Positions 7,583 through 16,886 of a stretch of DNA of 64,000 bases are shown one piece after another. Below the pieces are notes generated by a model. It searched no databases. It was not told where the DNA came from and worked only from the letters and a program-made list of their open reading frames with translations. Origin of the DNA: Nibribacter ruber (GTDB lineage Bacteria > Bacteroidota > Bacteroidia > Cytophagales > Hymenobacteraceae); the NCBI RefSeq assembly GCF_009913235.1, contig NZ_CP047897.1:124001-188000 (forward strand), written 5' to 3'. A program made the translations under genes and the position numbers. Each line of letters starts with the position of its first letter. The stretch's first letter is position 1.

Positions 7583-10075
7583 ATGAAAAAGTTAGTACAC
7601 TTAGCCGTCTCTGGCTTATTGGCCACCCACCAAGTGGTTGCCCAGGCCCCGCCCACCAAATCTGCTCCTACGGTAGTTTCTCCTTTAGCCACTGGCACCG
7701 CTCCCAAAGGAAGCAGTAAAATTGCCGGGTTAGTCTTGGACGAGGCTGGAAAGAAGCCTGTGGAGTTTGCCACTATCTCCTTAATGGATAAAGCCACCGG
7801 CAAAACGGTAGACGGCACCATATCAGATGACAAAGGAAGATTCACCTTGACACGGCTCGCCGCAGGACAGTATAAGCTGTTGGTCAGTTTTTTGGGCTAT
7901 GAGAACAAGGTGATGGAAGACATTTCTTTGGGCAACAAAAACGAAGTAAACGTGGGTGCCATTTCCTTAAAATCAGATTCTAAAGTATTGCAAGAGGTGT
8001 CTGTGGTAGGAGAAAAGGATTTGGTGGAAGACAAAGTGGACCGCCTGGTGTACAACGCCGAAAAAGACATCACCAACGCCGGTACCTCAGCCAGCGAAGT
8101 CCTCAAGAAAGTGCCAGGTCTGACGGTAGACATGGATGGCAACGTGCAACTGCGCGGAAGCTCCAACATACGCGTGCTCATCAACAACAAACCATCGGCT
8201 ATGATGGCTACCAGCGTGGCAGACGCCCTACGCCAGATTCCTGCAGATTTAATTAAGTCGGTGGAAGTGATTACCAGTCCATCGGCTAAGTATGACGCTG
8301 AGGGCACGGCGGGTATCATTAACATTATCACTAAAAAGAACAGCTTGCAGGGCGTGAACGGTGTGGTGAACGCCGGGTTGGGTAACCGCCTCAGCAACAT
8401 GAATGGGATCCTCAATTACCGCAAAGGTAAGTTTGGCGTCAACGCCGCCGCTGGGCGTCAATGGCGCAATAGCCCCATGGCGAACACCAGAGAAACTCAG
8501 TACAAAGGTACCGAAGGCCTAGACCGCCTGACACAGGTCATGGATGGCAATCGCGAAGGCTTGTTCCAACTGTATCAGTTTGGTCTGGATTATGACCTAA
8601 CGCCTAAAAGCAGTATCTCTGGAGGAATCCGGTTTCAAGGTGGGGAATTTACCTACAACACTACTCAAGCCTCAACGCAATACTTGACCAATGGCAATAC
8701 CTTAGCCAATACCAGAATTAACAATACAGACTTTGATAACTCTAATTTTGATATTAACCTGGATTTTACCCAACAATTGGCTAAACCAGGGCAGGAGTTG
8801 AGTTTGCTGGGTTTGTTGAGCAGAAGCAACAGGCAGACCTATAACTTCACAGACATACAAAATGGGGACTGTCAACTGGAACAGCGAGAGCAAAACCTGA
8901 ACGATGCTTACAATGAAGAGAAAACGTTTCAGGCAGATTACATGCATCCGTTCAAAAACAAGCATCTGCTGGAACTAGGGGCCAAGGCCATTCTGCGCTA
9001 CGCCGAAAGTGATTACCAATTCCTGCTCGCCAATCCGGCAGATGCTCCATTTGCCCTAGTCCCAAGCCGCACGGATGTTTTCTCTTACAACCAGAACGTG
9101 GAAGCGGCCTATGCCACCTATGAGTTCAGCCTGAACAAAAAGTATACTTTTAAGATGGGCTCCCGGTATGAGATGACGCAGGTAGACGGGGATTTTGTCT
9201 CAACCAAGACCTCGGTTAAACAGAAATACGGCAACTTCATCCCCAGCTTGGCCATCTCCAGAAAACTCACCGAAAGCCAGACGGTCAAGTTCAACTACAC
9301 CAAGCGCATCCAGCGTCCGCAGTTAGGCTACCTGAACCCGTTTGAGAACCGCACGGACACGTTCAACATTCAGGTAGGAAACCCTAATCTGCAAGCCGAG
9401 ATTACGAATGCCTATGAACTGGGCTACAGTACTTTCTTTAAGAACGGCATCTCAGTGAACGCTTCACTCTACCTGCGCAAAACCGACAACTCTATCCAAG
9501 CCTTTGTAGTGCCTACGGCAGAAGGTGTCAACTACACTCGCTTCGGGAACACAGGGAAGAACAGTAGTTACGGCATGAGCTTTTTTGGCAACGCCAAATT
9601 CCTTAAAAGAGGAAATGTGAGCGGTAACGTCAACGTCTTCTACATTGACTTAGAAAGTACCTCTGCTGAATTGAACGCTTCTAACGCCAGCATGATGTAC
9701 AACCTGAACCTGAACACCTCTTACGCTTTTGAAAATGGATTCAGTGCCCAAATGGCCGGTGAGTTCAACTCAAGGAGAGTGGCCTTGCAAGGAAAAGCCT
9801 CGGCCATGGCCAATTATTCCTTTGCCGTTAGAAAGGAGATTTTAAAGAAAAATGGAAGCATTGGCCTGAGCGTGGACAATCCTTTTAACGAGAAGCTTAC
9901 ACAGCGCAATTCATTTTCTACGCCCACCGTAGACCAAACGGGTACAACTTACCTCTACAACCGACAAGTGCGCGTGCTGGCCAGTTACAAATTCGGGAAG
10001 GCGACAGGCAAGGGTCAGCCTAAGAAAAAGAAGAAAATCAGCAATGATGACGCCAAGAACAGCAGTGACGAATAG
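7583..10075 (+). CDS. TonB-dependent-receptor-like outer-membrane beta-barrel protein
   Basis: 830 residues from the ATG at 7583, chosen because it begins a clear signal peptide (MKKLVHLAVSGLL...QVVAQ). A proline-rich linker is followed by a carboxypeptidase-D regulatory-like beta-sandwich (about 48-130, with GRFTL and FLGYE motifs), then a plug domain (about 140-240, with LKKVPGLTVD, RGSSNIRVLINN and EGTAGIINIITKK) and an outer-membrane barrel up to the C-terminus. This is the architecture of the Bacteroidota 'outer membrane beta-barrel family' of TonB-linked receptors. No TonB box or SusD partner is evident, so the substrate is unknown. The tail is basic (KKKKK) and follows a typical last strand. 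It is a single-gene unit ended by the long palindrome at 10121-10180. Confidence 0.88.
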   Translation: MKKLVHLAVSGLLATHQVVAQAPPTKSAPTVVSPLATGTAPKGSSKIAGLVLDEAGKKPVEFATISLMDKATGKTVDGTISDDKGRFTLTRLAAGQYKLLVSFLGYENKVMEDISLGNKNEVNVGAISLKSDSKVLQEVSVVGEKDLVEDKVDRLVYNAEKDITNAGTSASEVLKKVPGLTVDMDGNVQLRGSSNIRVLINNKPSAMMATSVADALRQIPADLIKSVEVITSPSAKYDAEGTAGIINIITKKNSLQGVNGVVNAGLGNRLSNMNGILNYRKGKFGVNAAAGRQWRNSPMANTRETQYKGTEGLDRLTQVMDGNREGLFQLYQFGLDYDLTPKSSISGGIRFQGGEFTYNTTQASTQYLTNGNTLANTRINNTDFDNSNFDINLDFTQQLAKPGQELSLLGLLSRSNRQTYNFTDIQNGDCQLEQREQNLNDAYNEEKTFQADYMHPFKNKHLLELGAKAILRYAESDYQFLLANPADAPFALVPSRTDVFSYNQNVEAAYATYEFSLNKKYTFKMGSRYEMTQVDGDFVSTKTSVKQKYGNFIPSLAISRKLTESQTVKFNYTKRIQRPQLGYLNPFENRTDTFNIQVGNPNLQAEITNAYELGYSTFFKNGISVNASLYLRKTDNSIQAFVVPTAEGVNYTRFGNTGKNSSYGMSFFGNAKFLKRGNVSGNVNVFYIDLESTSAELNASNASMMYNLNLNTSYAFENGFSAQMAGEFNSRRVALQGKASAMANYSFAVRKEILKKNGSIGLSVDNPFNEKLTQRNSFSTPTVDQTGTTYLYNRQVRVLASYKFGKATGKGQPKKKKKISNDDAKNSSDE

Positions 10076-10120
10076 AATGTCCTATCTAACATATTATCGA
10101 TAGGTATCTTAATATTCCTT

Positions 10121-10180
10121 CTTATGGGATTCGTTTTTGGCCTGTTTTCTTAGAAACAGGCCAAAAACGAATCCCATAAG
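10121..10180. repeat. Palindromic repeat copy, extended to 60 bp
   Basis: The family core is extended by matching flanks CTTATGGGATT and AATCCCATAAG, giving an almost perfect inverted repeat 46 bp after the receptor stop codon. It probably acts as the transcription terminator of that gene. Confidence 0.85.
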
Positions 10181-10330
10181 AATTATTCAAATAAGGAGGG
10201 CATCAGCCCAAAGACATCTCGTTTGAGTCACAATGGTTGATGTGATTACTAAATACATAAGTAGGAGTGCTTTGGCAATTCCTTTACTAGCCTTCAGAAT
10301 TTTGAACTCCCCAGAGGTAAATGTCACTTT

Positions 10331-10367
10331 GTTTTTGGCTTGTTTTCTGTAAAATAGGCTAAAAACG
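10331..10367. repeat. Palindromic repeat copy
   Basis: GTTTTTGGCTTGTTTTCTG paired with TAAAATAGGCTAAAAAC. Here the right arm carries the A-for-C change (AATAGGC), so the copy reads like an inverted member of the family. Confidence 0.75.
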
Positions 10368-10625
10368 AAAATAGGTAGTTTCGCTGTTGCGCTGGCTGTT
10401 GATAATTCCCATGAAGGGCGAAGAAGTTTGCCAGAACTCTACAAGATGAGATTGATGGGGAGTGTAATTAGGTATTTAGCCTTCCTTTTCCAGCTTTATT
10501 TGAAAGCTCATATTTCTTTTGCTCCCCATCCGTCACATAATTCAAGGGGTTCATCACTTTTAGTTTCAGGGCCGGTAAAAGGCGCTTATTCTTGTATAGG
10601 CTTATCTCAGAATTCTAAACCCTAG

Positions 10626-12182
10626 ATGACCATGGCAGAAAATATATACCTTTCCATCCTTTCAAATAACACATCCGTGAAAGAAATCCTCAACGACAAA
10701 GAGCAGTTCAAAAAAATAGAGTTCTGGCTTATCACCATCTTGTTTGTGTTTGCCGGCTTTTCGCTGGCCACAGATTCTGGGCAGTATAACCAGGAGCTGT
10801 TTTTAAGGCACCTTACGCCCTTTGATTATTATGACAACTACTTCTTTCCCAACCTGATTGAGTACGCTTTGGTATATGTGACCTTTGTGTTCCTGAACTT
10901 TAAAGTGTTCCCCATTTTGGTGGGGGAAGAGAACAAGAAACAGCCTGTCCTTTACCTGGTGTTGGTGTTTCTGGCGCTGGGCTTTTGCTTGGGTGTTCTA
11001 GACACATATGCCCAGAATTACCTGTTCCATGCCTTTAAAACCGAAGACGAAGCCCTTGACAATTTCTTCCAGAAAAGTTACCTGCAAGCGGGTTGGTACA
11101 TCTTTGTCTTTGCCTTGTATTACGCAATCAAACTGGCTGTTTTCTACCTGCTCAACAACTCAGAGGCCATCCAGTCAAAGTACCGCATTGTCACAAGAGA
11201 CGGCCTGATTGGCATTGTGATTTGGATGGTGACCATGTTCCTGCTCATCATTGGACGCGCCGAAGGCGAGGCAATCATTGGCTGGGCCATTGTGGGACCT
11301 ATCAGCGTGGTCTTGTTCTGCTATGCCTTCTACAAATTGATACCTGAGGCCTTAACCAAGAAAAGGAGATTTTTGAGTTACCTCATGGTAGCCGCCTTGT
11401 TTTCTTTTCTGTCCTTCTTTCCGGCCACAATCATAGGCATCGCCTTTAGCAATGGCGGCGACTTTGGATTGGCCGTGGGTCTGGTGTGTGGCTTTTTCCA
11501 GTTTTTGATTACGTTTCCGGTGGCGTATTTTCTGTACATGCGTCACTTGAAAAGCCAGGAGGAGGTGCATGGTTTGAAACGAGAATTAGGCAACTCTACC
11601 GCCAACCTTGACTTCCTTCGGTCACAAATCAACCCGCACTTCCTGTTCAATACCTTGAATACCTTGTACGGCACCGCCTTGCAGGAGAACAGCGACCGCA
11701 CGGCACAGGGTATCCAGATGCTAGGCGACATGATGCGCTTTATGTTGCATGAAAACCACCAGCAGAAAATTCTCCTAGCCCGCGAAATGGAGTACCTGAA
11801 CAACTACATTGCCCTGCAATCTTTGCGCACTTCTACCTCACCTGATATTACCATTCAGACCAACATTGAGGACGTGCTTTCTGAAAAATTCATAGCACCC
11901 ATGCTGTTGATTCCTTTCGTGGAGAATGCTTTTAAGCACGGCATCAGTCTGCAAAACAAATCCTGGATACGGGTGAGCCTGCACTGTGACCAGAAGAAAC
12001 TCTACTTTGACGTGTACAACAGCATTCACGCAAAGAGCGAGGTAGATCCAGAGAGAGACAAGTCGGGGGTGGGCCTGGAGAACGTAAGACAGCGGTTGAA
12101 TTTGCTGTACCCTAAACGCCATGAACTCATCATCAGAGAAACGGCCAAAGAGTTTTTTGTGCACTTGACCCTGGACTTGTAA
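10626..12182 (+). CDS. Membrane sensor histidine kinase, LytS/His_kinase type
   Basis: 518 residues. About eight membrane helices fill the first 300 residues. A short coiled segment then leads to the His_kinase domain (PF06580 type), with the phospho-acceptor in NPHFLFNTLN (His338). A GHKL-type ATP-binding domain follows, with an N-box PFVENAFKHG (about 426-437) and a glycine box GVGLENVRQRL. It should autophosphorylate and pass phosphate to the LytTR regulator encoded 54 bp downstream. The signal is unknown, since the sensor portion is entirely membrane-embedded with no periplasmic domain. ATGs at 10626 and 10632 are both possible starts; no strong Shine-Dalgarno separates them. Confidence 0.9.
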   Translation: MTMAENIYLSILSNNTSVKEILNDKEQFKKIEFWLITILFVFAGFSLATDSGQYNQELFLRHLTPFDYYDNYFFPNLIEYALVYVTFVFLNFKVFPILVGEENKKQPVLYLVLVFLALGFCLGVLDTYAQNYLFHAFKTEDEALDNFFQKSYLQAGWYIFVFALYYAIKLAVFYLLNNSEAIQSKYRIVTRDGLIGIVIWMVTMFLLIIGRAEGEAIIGWAIVGPISVVLFCYAFYKLIPEALTKKRRFLSYLMVAALFSFLSFFPATIIGIAFSNGGDFGLAVGLVCGFFQFLITFPVAYFLYMRHLKSQEEVHGLKRELGNSTANLDFLRSQINPHFLFNTLNTLYGTALQENSDRTAQGIQMLGDMMRFMLHENHQQKILLAREMEYLNNYIALQSLRTSTSPDITIQTNIEDVLSEKFIAPMLLIPFVENAFKHGISLQNKSWIRVSLHCDQKKLYFDVYNSIHAKSEVDPERDKSGVGLENVRQRLNLLYPKRHELIIRETAKEFFVHLTLDL

Positions 12183-12236
12183 TCTGGTGGTGCCTTGCGT
12201 AGCTTTAAGAAACAGATAGATCAGTAGCAGAAGAGC

Positions 12237-12920
12237 ATGAGAGCAATTGCGGTAGATGATGAACCGATGGCCTTGGAAGTGGTAAGGTCTTTGGCCTCCA
12301 AAGTGCCGTACCTGGAGCTAGTGGCCACGTTCACAGACGCAATTAAGGCATTGGAATTCTTGCAAAAAGAGCCCATTGACCTGGTGTTTCTGGATATTAA
12401 AATGCCCGACATCACGGGCCTTGAGTTTGTGGCCAGCCTCCAGAAAAAGCCTTTAATCATCTTCACCACCGCCTACTCAGAGCACGCTGTCACCAGCTTT
12501 GAATTAGATGCGGTGGATTATCTCTTGAAGCCATTTTCCTTGTCCAGGTTTATCAAAGGCTGTAACAAGGCCTATGAACTGTACAACTTCCGGAATGCGC
12601 CAGAAGCCGCTGACCATGTATACATCAAGACGGGTTATGAGCAGGTAAAGGTGAGTTTTGACGAAATCCTGTATCTGGAGGCTACGGGTAATTACGTGAC
12701 CTTCGCCATGGAAAAAGGAGCCAAGCACCTTTCCAGGAGTACCTTCGCGGAAGCCATTAATCTGCTGCCGCAAGAAAAGTTTGCCCGCGTGCATAGATCC
12801 TTTCTGGTAGCCTTAGACAAGATTGACAAAGTAGAGCGGCACCAAGTGACCATCCAGAACAAAGAAATACCATTGAGCGATGCCTACCGGCATGACCTGG
12901 CTGCGATTTTAGGGAGATAA
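12237..12920 (+). CDS. LytTR-family response regulator
   Basis: 227 residues. A receiver domain (1-120) shows the acidic pair DDE (7-9), phospho-acceptor Asp53 in FLDIKMPD and conserved Lys98 in LLKPF. A LytTR DNA-binding domain (about 128-226) follows, with the usual ILYLEATGNYV and FARVHRSFLVAL segments. It binds DNA as the output partner of the sensor kinase directly upstream. In Bacteroidota such pairs commonly regulate nearby envelope genes, but no target site was identified here. Confidence 0.92.
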   Translation: MRAIAVDDEPMALEVVRSLASKVPYLELVATFTDAIKALEFLQKEPIDLVFLDIKMPDITGLEFVASLQKKPLIIFTTAYSEHAVTSFELDAVDYLLKPFSLSRFIKGCNKAYELYNFRNAPEAADHVYIKTGYEQVKVSFDEILYLEATGNYVTFAMEKGAKHLSRSTFAEAINLLPQEKFARVHRSFLVALDKIDKVERHQVTIQNKEIPLSDAYRHDLAAILGR

Positions 12921-12934
12921 ACTTGCTTTTAAAC

Positions 12935-12987
12935 AAGAATGCTGTTTTTAGCCTCTTTACTAGAAAGAGGCTAAAAACAGCATTCTT
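12935..12987. repeat. Palindromic repeat copy with compensatory arm changes
   Basis: AAGAATGCTGTTTTTAGCCT on the left pairs fully with the right arm, around a 5-base loop, although the core is TAGCCTCTTT instead of TGGCCTGTTTT. Both arms carry the matching changes. It lies 15 bp after the response regulator and 21 bp from the end of the converging lipoprotein gene, so it fits a shared terminator. Confidence 0.88.
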
Positions 12988-13007
12988 CATATTAACCGTT
13001 TGTTGGG

Positions 13008-13850
13008 CTATTTTATAGTGTATTCTAAAATATGGGTCACATTTCCGTAAGTAACCTTAGTAGGTAAATTCCTATCATTGTATTCATACTGCAAATCAAT
13101 AGTCTTGCTACTTTGGTTTCCTCCTCCATATAAGTGGATTACTGCCTTTGTCATGTTGTTTGGACTAATGGGTTCACTAAAACTTACAAAACCTATTATA
13201 GTGTAACCATATAGAAAATTGATTGCCCCAAGTTTATAATATGGGTTCTTTTTATTATCATAGGTGAACGCAATATCAGAGGTCATCTCTTTTAATTCTC
13301 CGGTGTTAGTGATGGTGTAGCGTTCCTGTCTACTCACATTGCCCGCCTTGTCATAGGTAAGAAGATAGGCGGCGGCAGATCCATTCGTGCCAGAAGTCTC
13401 TGAAGTGTTTATGCGTGAAATCTGACCTTGAGCATTGTATTCAAACGTATAAAAGAGTGGCTCTGTGGGTCTGGTTGGATCGCTAATCAATACGTACTTG
13501 TGCTCTATACTAGTTAGTCTTGTATTGGCATCATAAGTGAAGCTATCTTTGTAATGGGCCCCATAGCCTTTCCCTTCTAATGCATTTGAAGTAAGAAGAC
13601 CATTATTGTTGTAAATATGGGTGGTGGTATTGTCATAGTAGCCATTGGTGCTCTTTTCAGTGAACTGATAGAGAGCTCCCTTGTCATTGTAAGTAAAGTT
13701 GTAAGTAAAGGTGCCGTGTTGTGAATCTGTGTCCGTGACGGTGAGTTTGCTTAATTTGATTGTTTGGGTAGTTGCCTCGTCTTTATCATCTGAACAACCA
13801 GTAACTAAAACAAATGCGCTCAGACAAAGTAGTTTAAAGAGTTTTTTCAT
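13008..13850 (-). CDS. YD-repeat-like lipoprotein
   Basis: 280 residues. Signal peptide with lipobox VTGC (Cys19) and an acidic start of the mature protein (SDDKDE). The rest consists of beta-strand repeats of the form YDxxGxLxxI/YNxNGxL (FTYNDKGALYQF, TYDKAGNVSRQ, FEYNAQGQISRI), which resemble RHS/YD repeats and the Bacteroidota family of short lipoproteins with this pattern. The function is unknown; it is probably outer-membrane anchored. Base composition is visibly more AT-rich than the neighbours, consistent with a fast-evolving or recently acquired gene. It stands alone and converges on the response regulator gene. Confidence 0.7.
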   Translation of the reverse strand: MKKLFKLLCLSAFVLVTGCSDDKDEATTQTIKLSKLTVTDTDSQHGTFTYNFTYNDKGALYQFTEKSTNGYYDNTTTHIYNNNGLLTSNALEGKGYGAHYKDSFTYDANTRLTSIEHKYVLISDPTRPTEPLFYTFEYNAQGQISRINTSETSGTNGSAAAYLLTYDKAGNVSRQERYTITNTGELKEMTSDIAFTYDNKKNPYYKLGAINFLYGYTIIGFVSFSEPISPNNMTKAVIHLYGGGNQSSKTIDLQYEYNDRNLPTKVTYGNVTHILEYTIK

Positions 13851-13973
13851 AAAGAAGCTTTAATAGATAAAGAAGAATAGACTTTAAATGGTATAAGCGT
13901 GCAAATAAAGCATAATGCTGGAATATGTCGTAATTCAGATGTTTAGGAATAGCTTATGGAAGGTCTATTGCCT

Positions 13974-14011
13974 CGTTTTTAGGCTATTTCCTAGAAAACA
14001 GGCCAAAAACG
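13974..14011. repeat. Palindromic repeat copy
   Basis: CGTTTTTAGGCTATTTCC followed by TAGAAAACAGGCCAAAAACG. The right arm is perfect consensus and the left arm is decayed. It is directly followed by the terminator at 14025. Confidence 0.78.
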
Positions 14012-14024
14012 GCTGGGTAAAAAT

Positions 14025-14059
14025 AAAAAGGCCGGCAAGAATTTCTTGCCGGCCTTTTT
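14025..14059. terminator. Strong hairpin terminator
   Basis: AAAAAGGCCGGCAAGAA pairs with TTCTTGCCGGCCTTTTT, ending 24 bp from the end of the first DUF2382 gene. It is symmetrical and would work on both strands. Confidence 0.88.
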
Positions 14060-14083
14060 GCACTAGGAACAGTTTTGAATGAC

Positions 14084-15088
14084 CTAGATTCTGGTGCTGT
14101 TGTCATTGTCCAGACCACCGTCTCTGTTACGGTTAGGGCTTAGTCTGTCGCGGTCCGCGTCCAGGCGGTCACGATCTGAGGTGTCATCCAATCTGTCCAC
14201 GTCTACCTCAGTAGAGCGCACGGTTTCTTTGATGACTTCATCACGTTCTTCCACGTCTTTTTCCAGGGACACTTCCTCCACCACTCGGGCTTCTTTGTTG
14301 ACTACGGGCACCTCGGCGTGCTCGGTCAGTTCAATTTCTCCTTCTTTAAACGAGTTGAGGTCGGCATCAGTGGCGGGGCGGTTCACAGGATTGCGTTCTA
14401 CCACCACGCGTTCTTCGCGCAGGCGCACGTGCTCCTCAACGGGTTGCTCTACAATTCTGCTGCTCACATGCACACCGCCTTTTTCTACCTCGCGCTTTTC
14501 AATTTCCAGGTTCTCCTCAATGATGGGAATGGTCTTGTCGCCTTCTGCGCTAGGCGTACGGCGCTGTCTGAAAGCCTGGTCAGAATACAAGTCATTGTTG
14601 TAGTAGTCACGGTCACGGTCGTGGTCATGGTCTCCAGTGACGGCATCTGCCACGTTGTGGGCGGCACCTGTAACAGCGGCAGCGGCACCTGCGGCGGCGG
14701 CGCCAAGGCTGCCAAACACGTTTCTAACCGAGTCTTCCACCTCGCGGCCAAAGTGTCCCTTCTCATACGTAGGCAAGGCTCTGAACTGCTCCACAGTCAC
14801 AGATGGAAGAATCACGTCATCGTCAGAATCATGCAACTGCGCCATGCCAATGGGCACTAACACGTCACGCGGTTCCAGGTCCAGTACGCTTCCTTCCAGG
14901 TCCACTACCATGTAGCGCACTTTGCGGGAGTTAGTGTCAAAAATGAGTTCTTCCACTTCCCCAATGGTTTGGCCTTGCTGGTTCTTAACGGTCCATCCTT
15001 TGATGTTGGGCTGTCCGTCTACAATTTCATAGTCACTGCCGCCTAACTCTTGTAGGTGGCTTTGTGGGTTAAAATAATCTCTTTCCAT
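14084..15088 (-). CDS. PRC-barrel plus DUF2382 (YsnF-type) stress protein
   Basis: 334 residues from the ATG at 15088 (METRDY-like start MERDYFNPQ, preferred over an upstream start nine codons earlier). A PRC-barrel domain occupies about 20-110 (GEVEELIFD, VRYMVVDLEG, VLVPIG). A small Ala/Gly helix follows, then DUF2382 (about 165-285) with the hallmark IPIIEENLEIEKREVEKGG and VPVVNKEARVVEEVSL. The tail is an unusual Asp/Arg-rich run (DRDRLDADRDRL). DUF2382 proteins are general-stress related in other bacteria; biochemical activity is unknown. It is the last of four DUF2382 genes in the region and closely resembles the protein encoded at 15913-16821. Confidence 0.85.
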   Translation of the reverse strand: MERDYFNPQSHLQELGGSDYEIVDGQPNIKGWTVKNQQGQTIGEVEELIFDTNSRKVRYMVVDLEGSVLDLEPRDVLVPIGMAQLHDSDDDVILPSVTVEQFRALPTYEKGHFGREVEDSVRNVFGSLGAAAAGAAAAVTGAAHNVADAVTGDHDHDRDRDYYNNDLYSDQAFRQRRTPSAEGDKTIPIIEENLEIEKREVEKGGVHVSSRIVEQPVEEHVRLREERVVVERNPVNRPATDADLNSFKEGEIELTEHAEVPVVNKEARVVEEVSLEKDVEERDEVIKETVRSTEVDVDRLDDTSDRDRLDADRDRLSPNRNRDGGLDNDNSTRI

Positions 15089-15162
15089 AGTAGTATAGGT
15101 TGAAGTACTGCGCACAGTACCGGTTTGAATTGATTGAAAAATGATAATGCTTGGGCAAGCCG

Positions 15163-15795
15163 CTACGACTTACGTACCACAATTTGCACCCGACGATTCT
15201 GCTGGCGTCCTTCGGCGGTAGCGTTGGTGGCTACCGGGTTAGCCTCACCCACGGGGTGCAAAGATACATGGTCTTTGGAAACGTTGCCGTTGTCCACCAA
15301 CCAGGACTGCACGGCCTGGGTGCGCTCTTCGGCTAGTTCTTTGTTGTAACCGGCGCTTCCCTGGGCATCTGTGTAGCCATAGACACGCACATTGCCACCG
15401 CTAAAGCGTTTATTGATGGAAGCTGCCACCTGTTTCAGTTTATCAGCGGCCTGCGGTTGAATAGTGGCCTTGTCATTGTCAAAAAGAATGGTCTCATCCA
15501 TGGTATACACGGCATAGTCATCATTGCCACGCACCTCAATGTCCTTGTCTGTGATTTCATCATAGGCGGCCACAGGGGCGTTCAGATCAAGACTGTTCCA
15601 GTCATCATCAGTGTCCATATCTGAGTCTGTGGTGGTGGCAGTGGTAGACTCTGTGGTGGTAGTGGTGGTTTCTACTTCATCCTCACGGTCACAGCCGCGC
15701 AGCAAGAAGAACAATAAGGCAATTCCTAGTAAGGCAAGTAGCAGCCAAAGCCACCAGGGCTTACTGCTTTTGGGTTGAACATCTAAATCAGCCAT
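15163..15795 (-). CDS. Membrane-anchored OmpA-family protein
   Basis: 210 residues. A short cytoplasmic start is followed by one membrane helix (about 14-32, PWWLWLLLALLGIALLFFLL), a Thr/Asp-rich linker and an OmpA-like peptidoglycan-binding domain (about 95-208, with VRVYGYTDAQG and AEERTQAVQSWL, ending NRRVQIVV). It probably links the envelope to the cell wall. It sits between two DUF2382 genes on the same strand, suggesting a shared envelope-stress role. The hairpin at 15861 separates it from the gene upstream. Confidence 0.85.
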   Translation of the reverse strand: MADLDVQPKSSKPWWLWLLLALLGIALLFFLLRGCDREDEVETTTTTTESTTATTTDSDMDTDDDWNSLDLNAPVAAYDEITDKDIEVRGNDDYAVYTMDETILFDNDKATIQPQAADKLKQVAASINKRFSGGNVRVYGYTDAQGSAGYNKELAEERTQAVQSWLVDNGNVSKDHVSLHPVGEANPVATNATAEGRQQNRRVQIVVRKS

Positions 15796-15860
15796 AGTTT
15801 TATTTTGTTTGGGTTAGGTTGGGAATTCCTGCCAAAACCCGTCTGACAGGAGGGGATAAT

Positions 15861-15893
15861 AAAGGCGGCTACCGCTGGGCAGTAGCCGCCTTT
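15861..15893. terminator. Hairpin terminator
   Basis: AAAGGCGGCTAC and GTAGCCGCCTTT form a perfect 12-bp stem around a 9-base loop. It lies between the YflT/DUF2382 gene and the OmpA-like gene. Confidence 0.8.
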
Positions 15894-15912
15894 CATAATC
15901 TATTGTGGTAGG

Positions 15913-16821
15913 TTAGATTTTAGTGGAACGGTCATTGTCCAAACCGCCGGTTCTGTTGCGGTCAGCATCCAGACGATCATTGTTCAAACGGTCTTTGTCC
16001 AAGCGGTCCCGGTCAGTGGTGTTCAGTTTGTCCACGTCTACCTCAGTAGAACGCACGGTGTCTCTGATGACCTCGTCGCGTTCTTCTACCTCTTTGCCTA
16101 AGGAGACTTCCTCCACCACGCGGGCGTTTTTGTTCACTACCGGAACTTCTTCACGTTCGCGCATCTCAATGTCGCCTTCCTTAAAGGAGTTGAAGTCTGC
16201 CTCGGTGGCTGGGCGGTCTACTGCATGGCGTTCTACGCGCACGTGCTCAGAGCGCAGACGCAGGTTTTCCTCTACCGGACGCTCTACAATTCTACTGCGC
16301 AAGCGGGCTCCGCCGGTTTCTACTTCGCGTTTGCCAACTTCCAGGTTTTCTTCAATGATGGGAATGGACGTGTTGCCGGTACGGGCATTGTCTGTCCAAC
16401 CGCTTGACTTGAAGCCATACTCAGAGGCGCGCTGATCCATGTCCACTGATCCATACTGGTCCAGGATGCGGGCGGCGCTTTGTGCTTCCATGGGGTTCTG
16501 GGCATGCACGGTAACTACGCACTCACTGGTGCGGGCTACGCTAGAATATGCTCTGGCGGTGGTGTCATCATCTGAGAACAAGGACTTGAAGAAGCCAGAA
16601 ATGCCGTCATTGTCTGTGGCGTCATGGGCCAGAGACTCATTGCGGGTATCTCCTAAATGGGAGTTAGAGGGCCCGGTGGTGCCTCTGCTGGTGCCCGTGG
16701 CGCCTTGTGTGCCATTGGATACATCTATGCGGTCATTGGAAATGCCTGAAGATTTCAACTCTTGTACTGCTCTTTGTGCTTCTGATGAGCTATCGAATAC
16801 TCCTATTACTGTCTGTGCCAT
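15913..16821 (-). CDS. YflT/GsiB-like N-domain plus DUF2382 stress protein
   Basis: 302 residues. The N-terminus (MAQTVIGVFDSSSEAQRAV...) is the general stress protein 17M/YflT-like fold, with the second half of that domain near 85-125 (VVTVHAQNPMEAQSAARIL). DUF2382 spans about 150-265 (IPIIEENLEVGKREVETGG, VPVVNKNARVVEEVSL). The C-terminus is an Asp/Arg/Leu-rich repeat (DRLDKDRLNNDRLDADR). Domain and tail are strikingly close to those of the protein at 14084-15088, so one arose from the other by duplication or gene conversion. Likely role: stress-related cytoplasmic protein of unknown activity. Confidence 0.85.
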   Translation of the reverse strand: MAQTVIGVFDSSSEAQRAVQELKSSGISNDRIDVSNGTQGATGTSRGTTGPSNSHLGDTRNESLAHDATDNDGISGFFKSLFSDDDTTARAYSSVARTSECVVTVHAQNPMEAQSAARILDQYGSVDMDQRASEYGFKSSGWTDNARTGNTSIPIIEENLEVGKREVETGGARLRSRIVERPVEENLRLRSEHVRVERHAVDRPATEADFNSFKEGDIEMREREEVPVVNKNARVVEEVSLGKEVEERDEVIRDTVRSTEVDVDKLNTTDRDRLDKDRLNNDRLDADRNRTGGLDNDRSTKI

Positions 16822-16886
16822 AGTTTTAAATTGAATTGACTGGTTAAAAATGAAACAAATAAAAAATTAGGAGCAGAAACCCGGGC

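Larger units (their letters stand above)
10076..10625. other. Intergenic region, 550 bp, with two palindromic repeats
   Basis: Holds the repeat copies at 10121 and 10331 and otherwise no recognisable gene. A 65-codon frame at 10428-10625 lacks protein-like composition and runs into the sensor kinase start. The promoter of the two-component pair should lie here but was not identified. Confidence 0.5.

Noticed and set aside
10428-10625. 65-codon frame before the sensor kinase
   Set aside because: No protein-like composition and abuts the kinase start.
14094-14603. Long plus-strand frames opposite the DUF2382 genes (also 15923-16435)
   Set aside because: Composition is Ser/Arg-rich, the mirror of the acidic Glu/Asp/Arg coding strand, with no domain.
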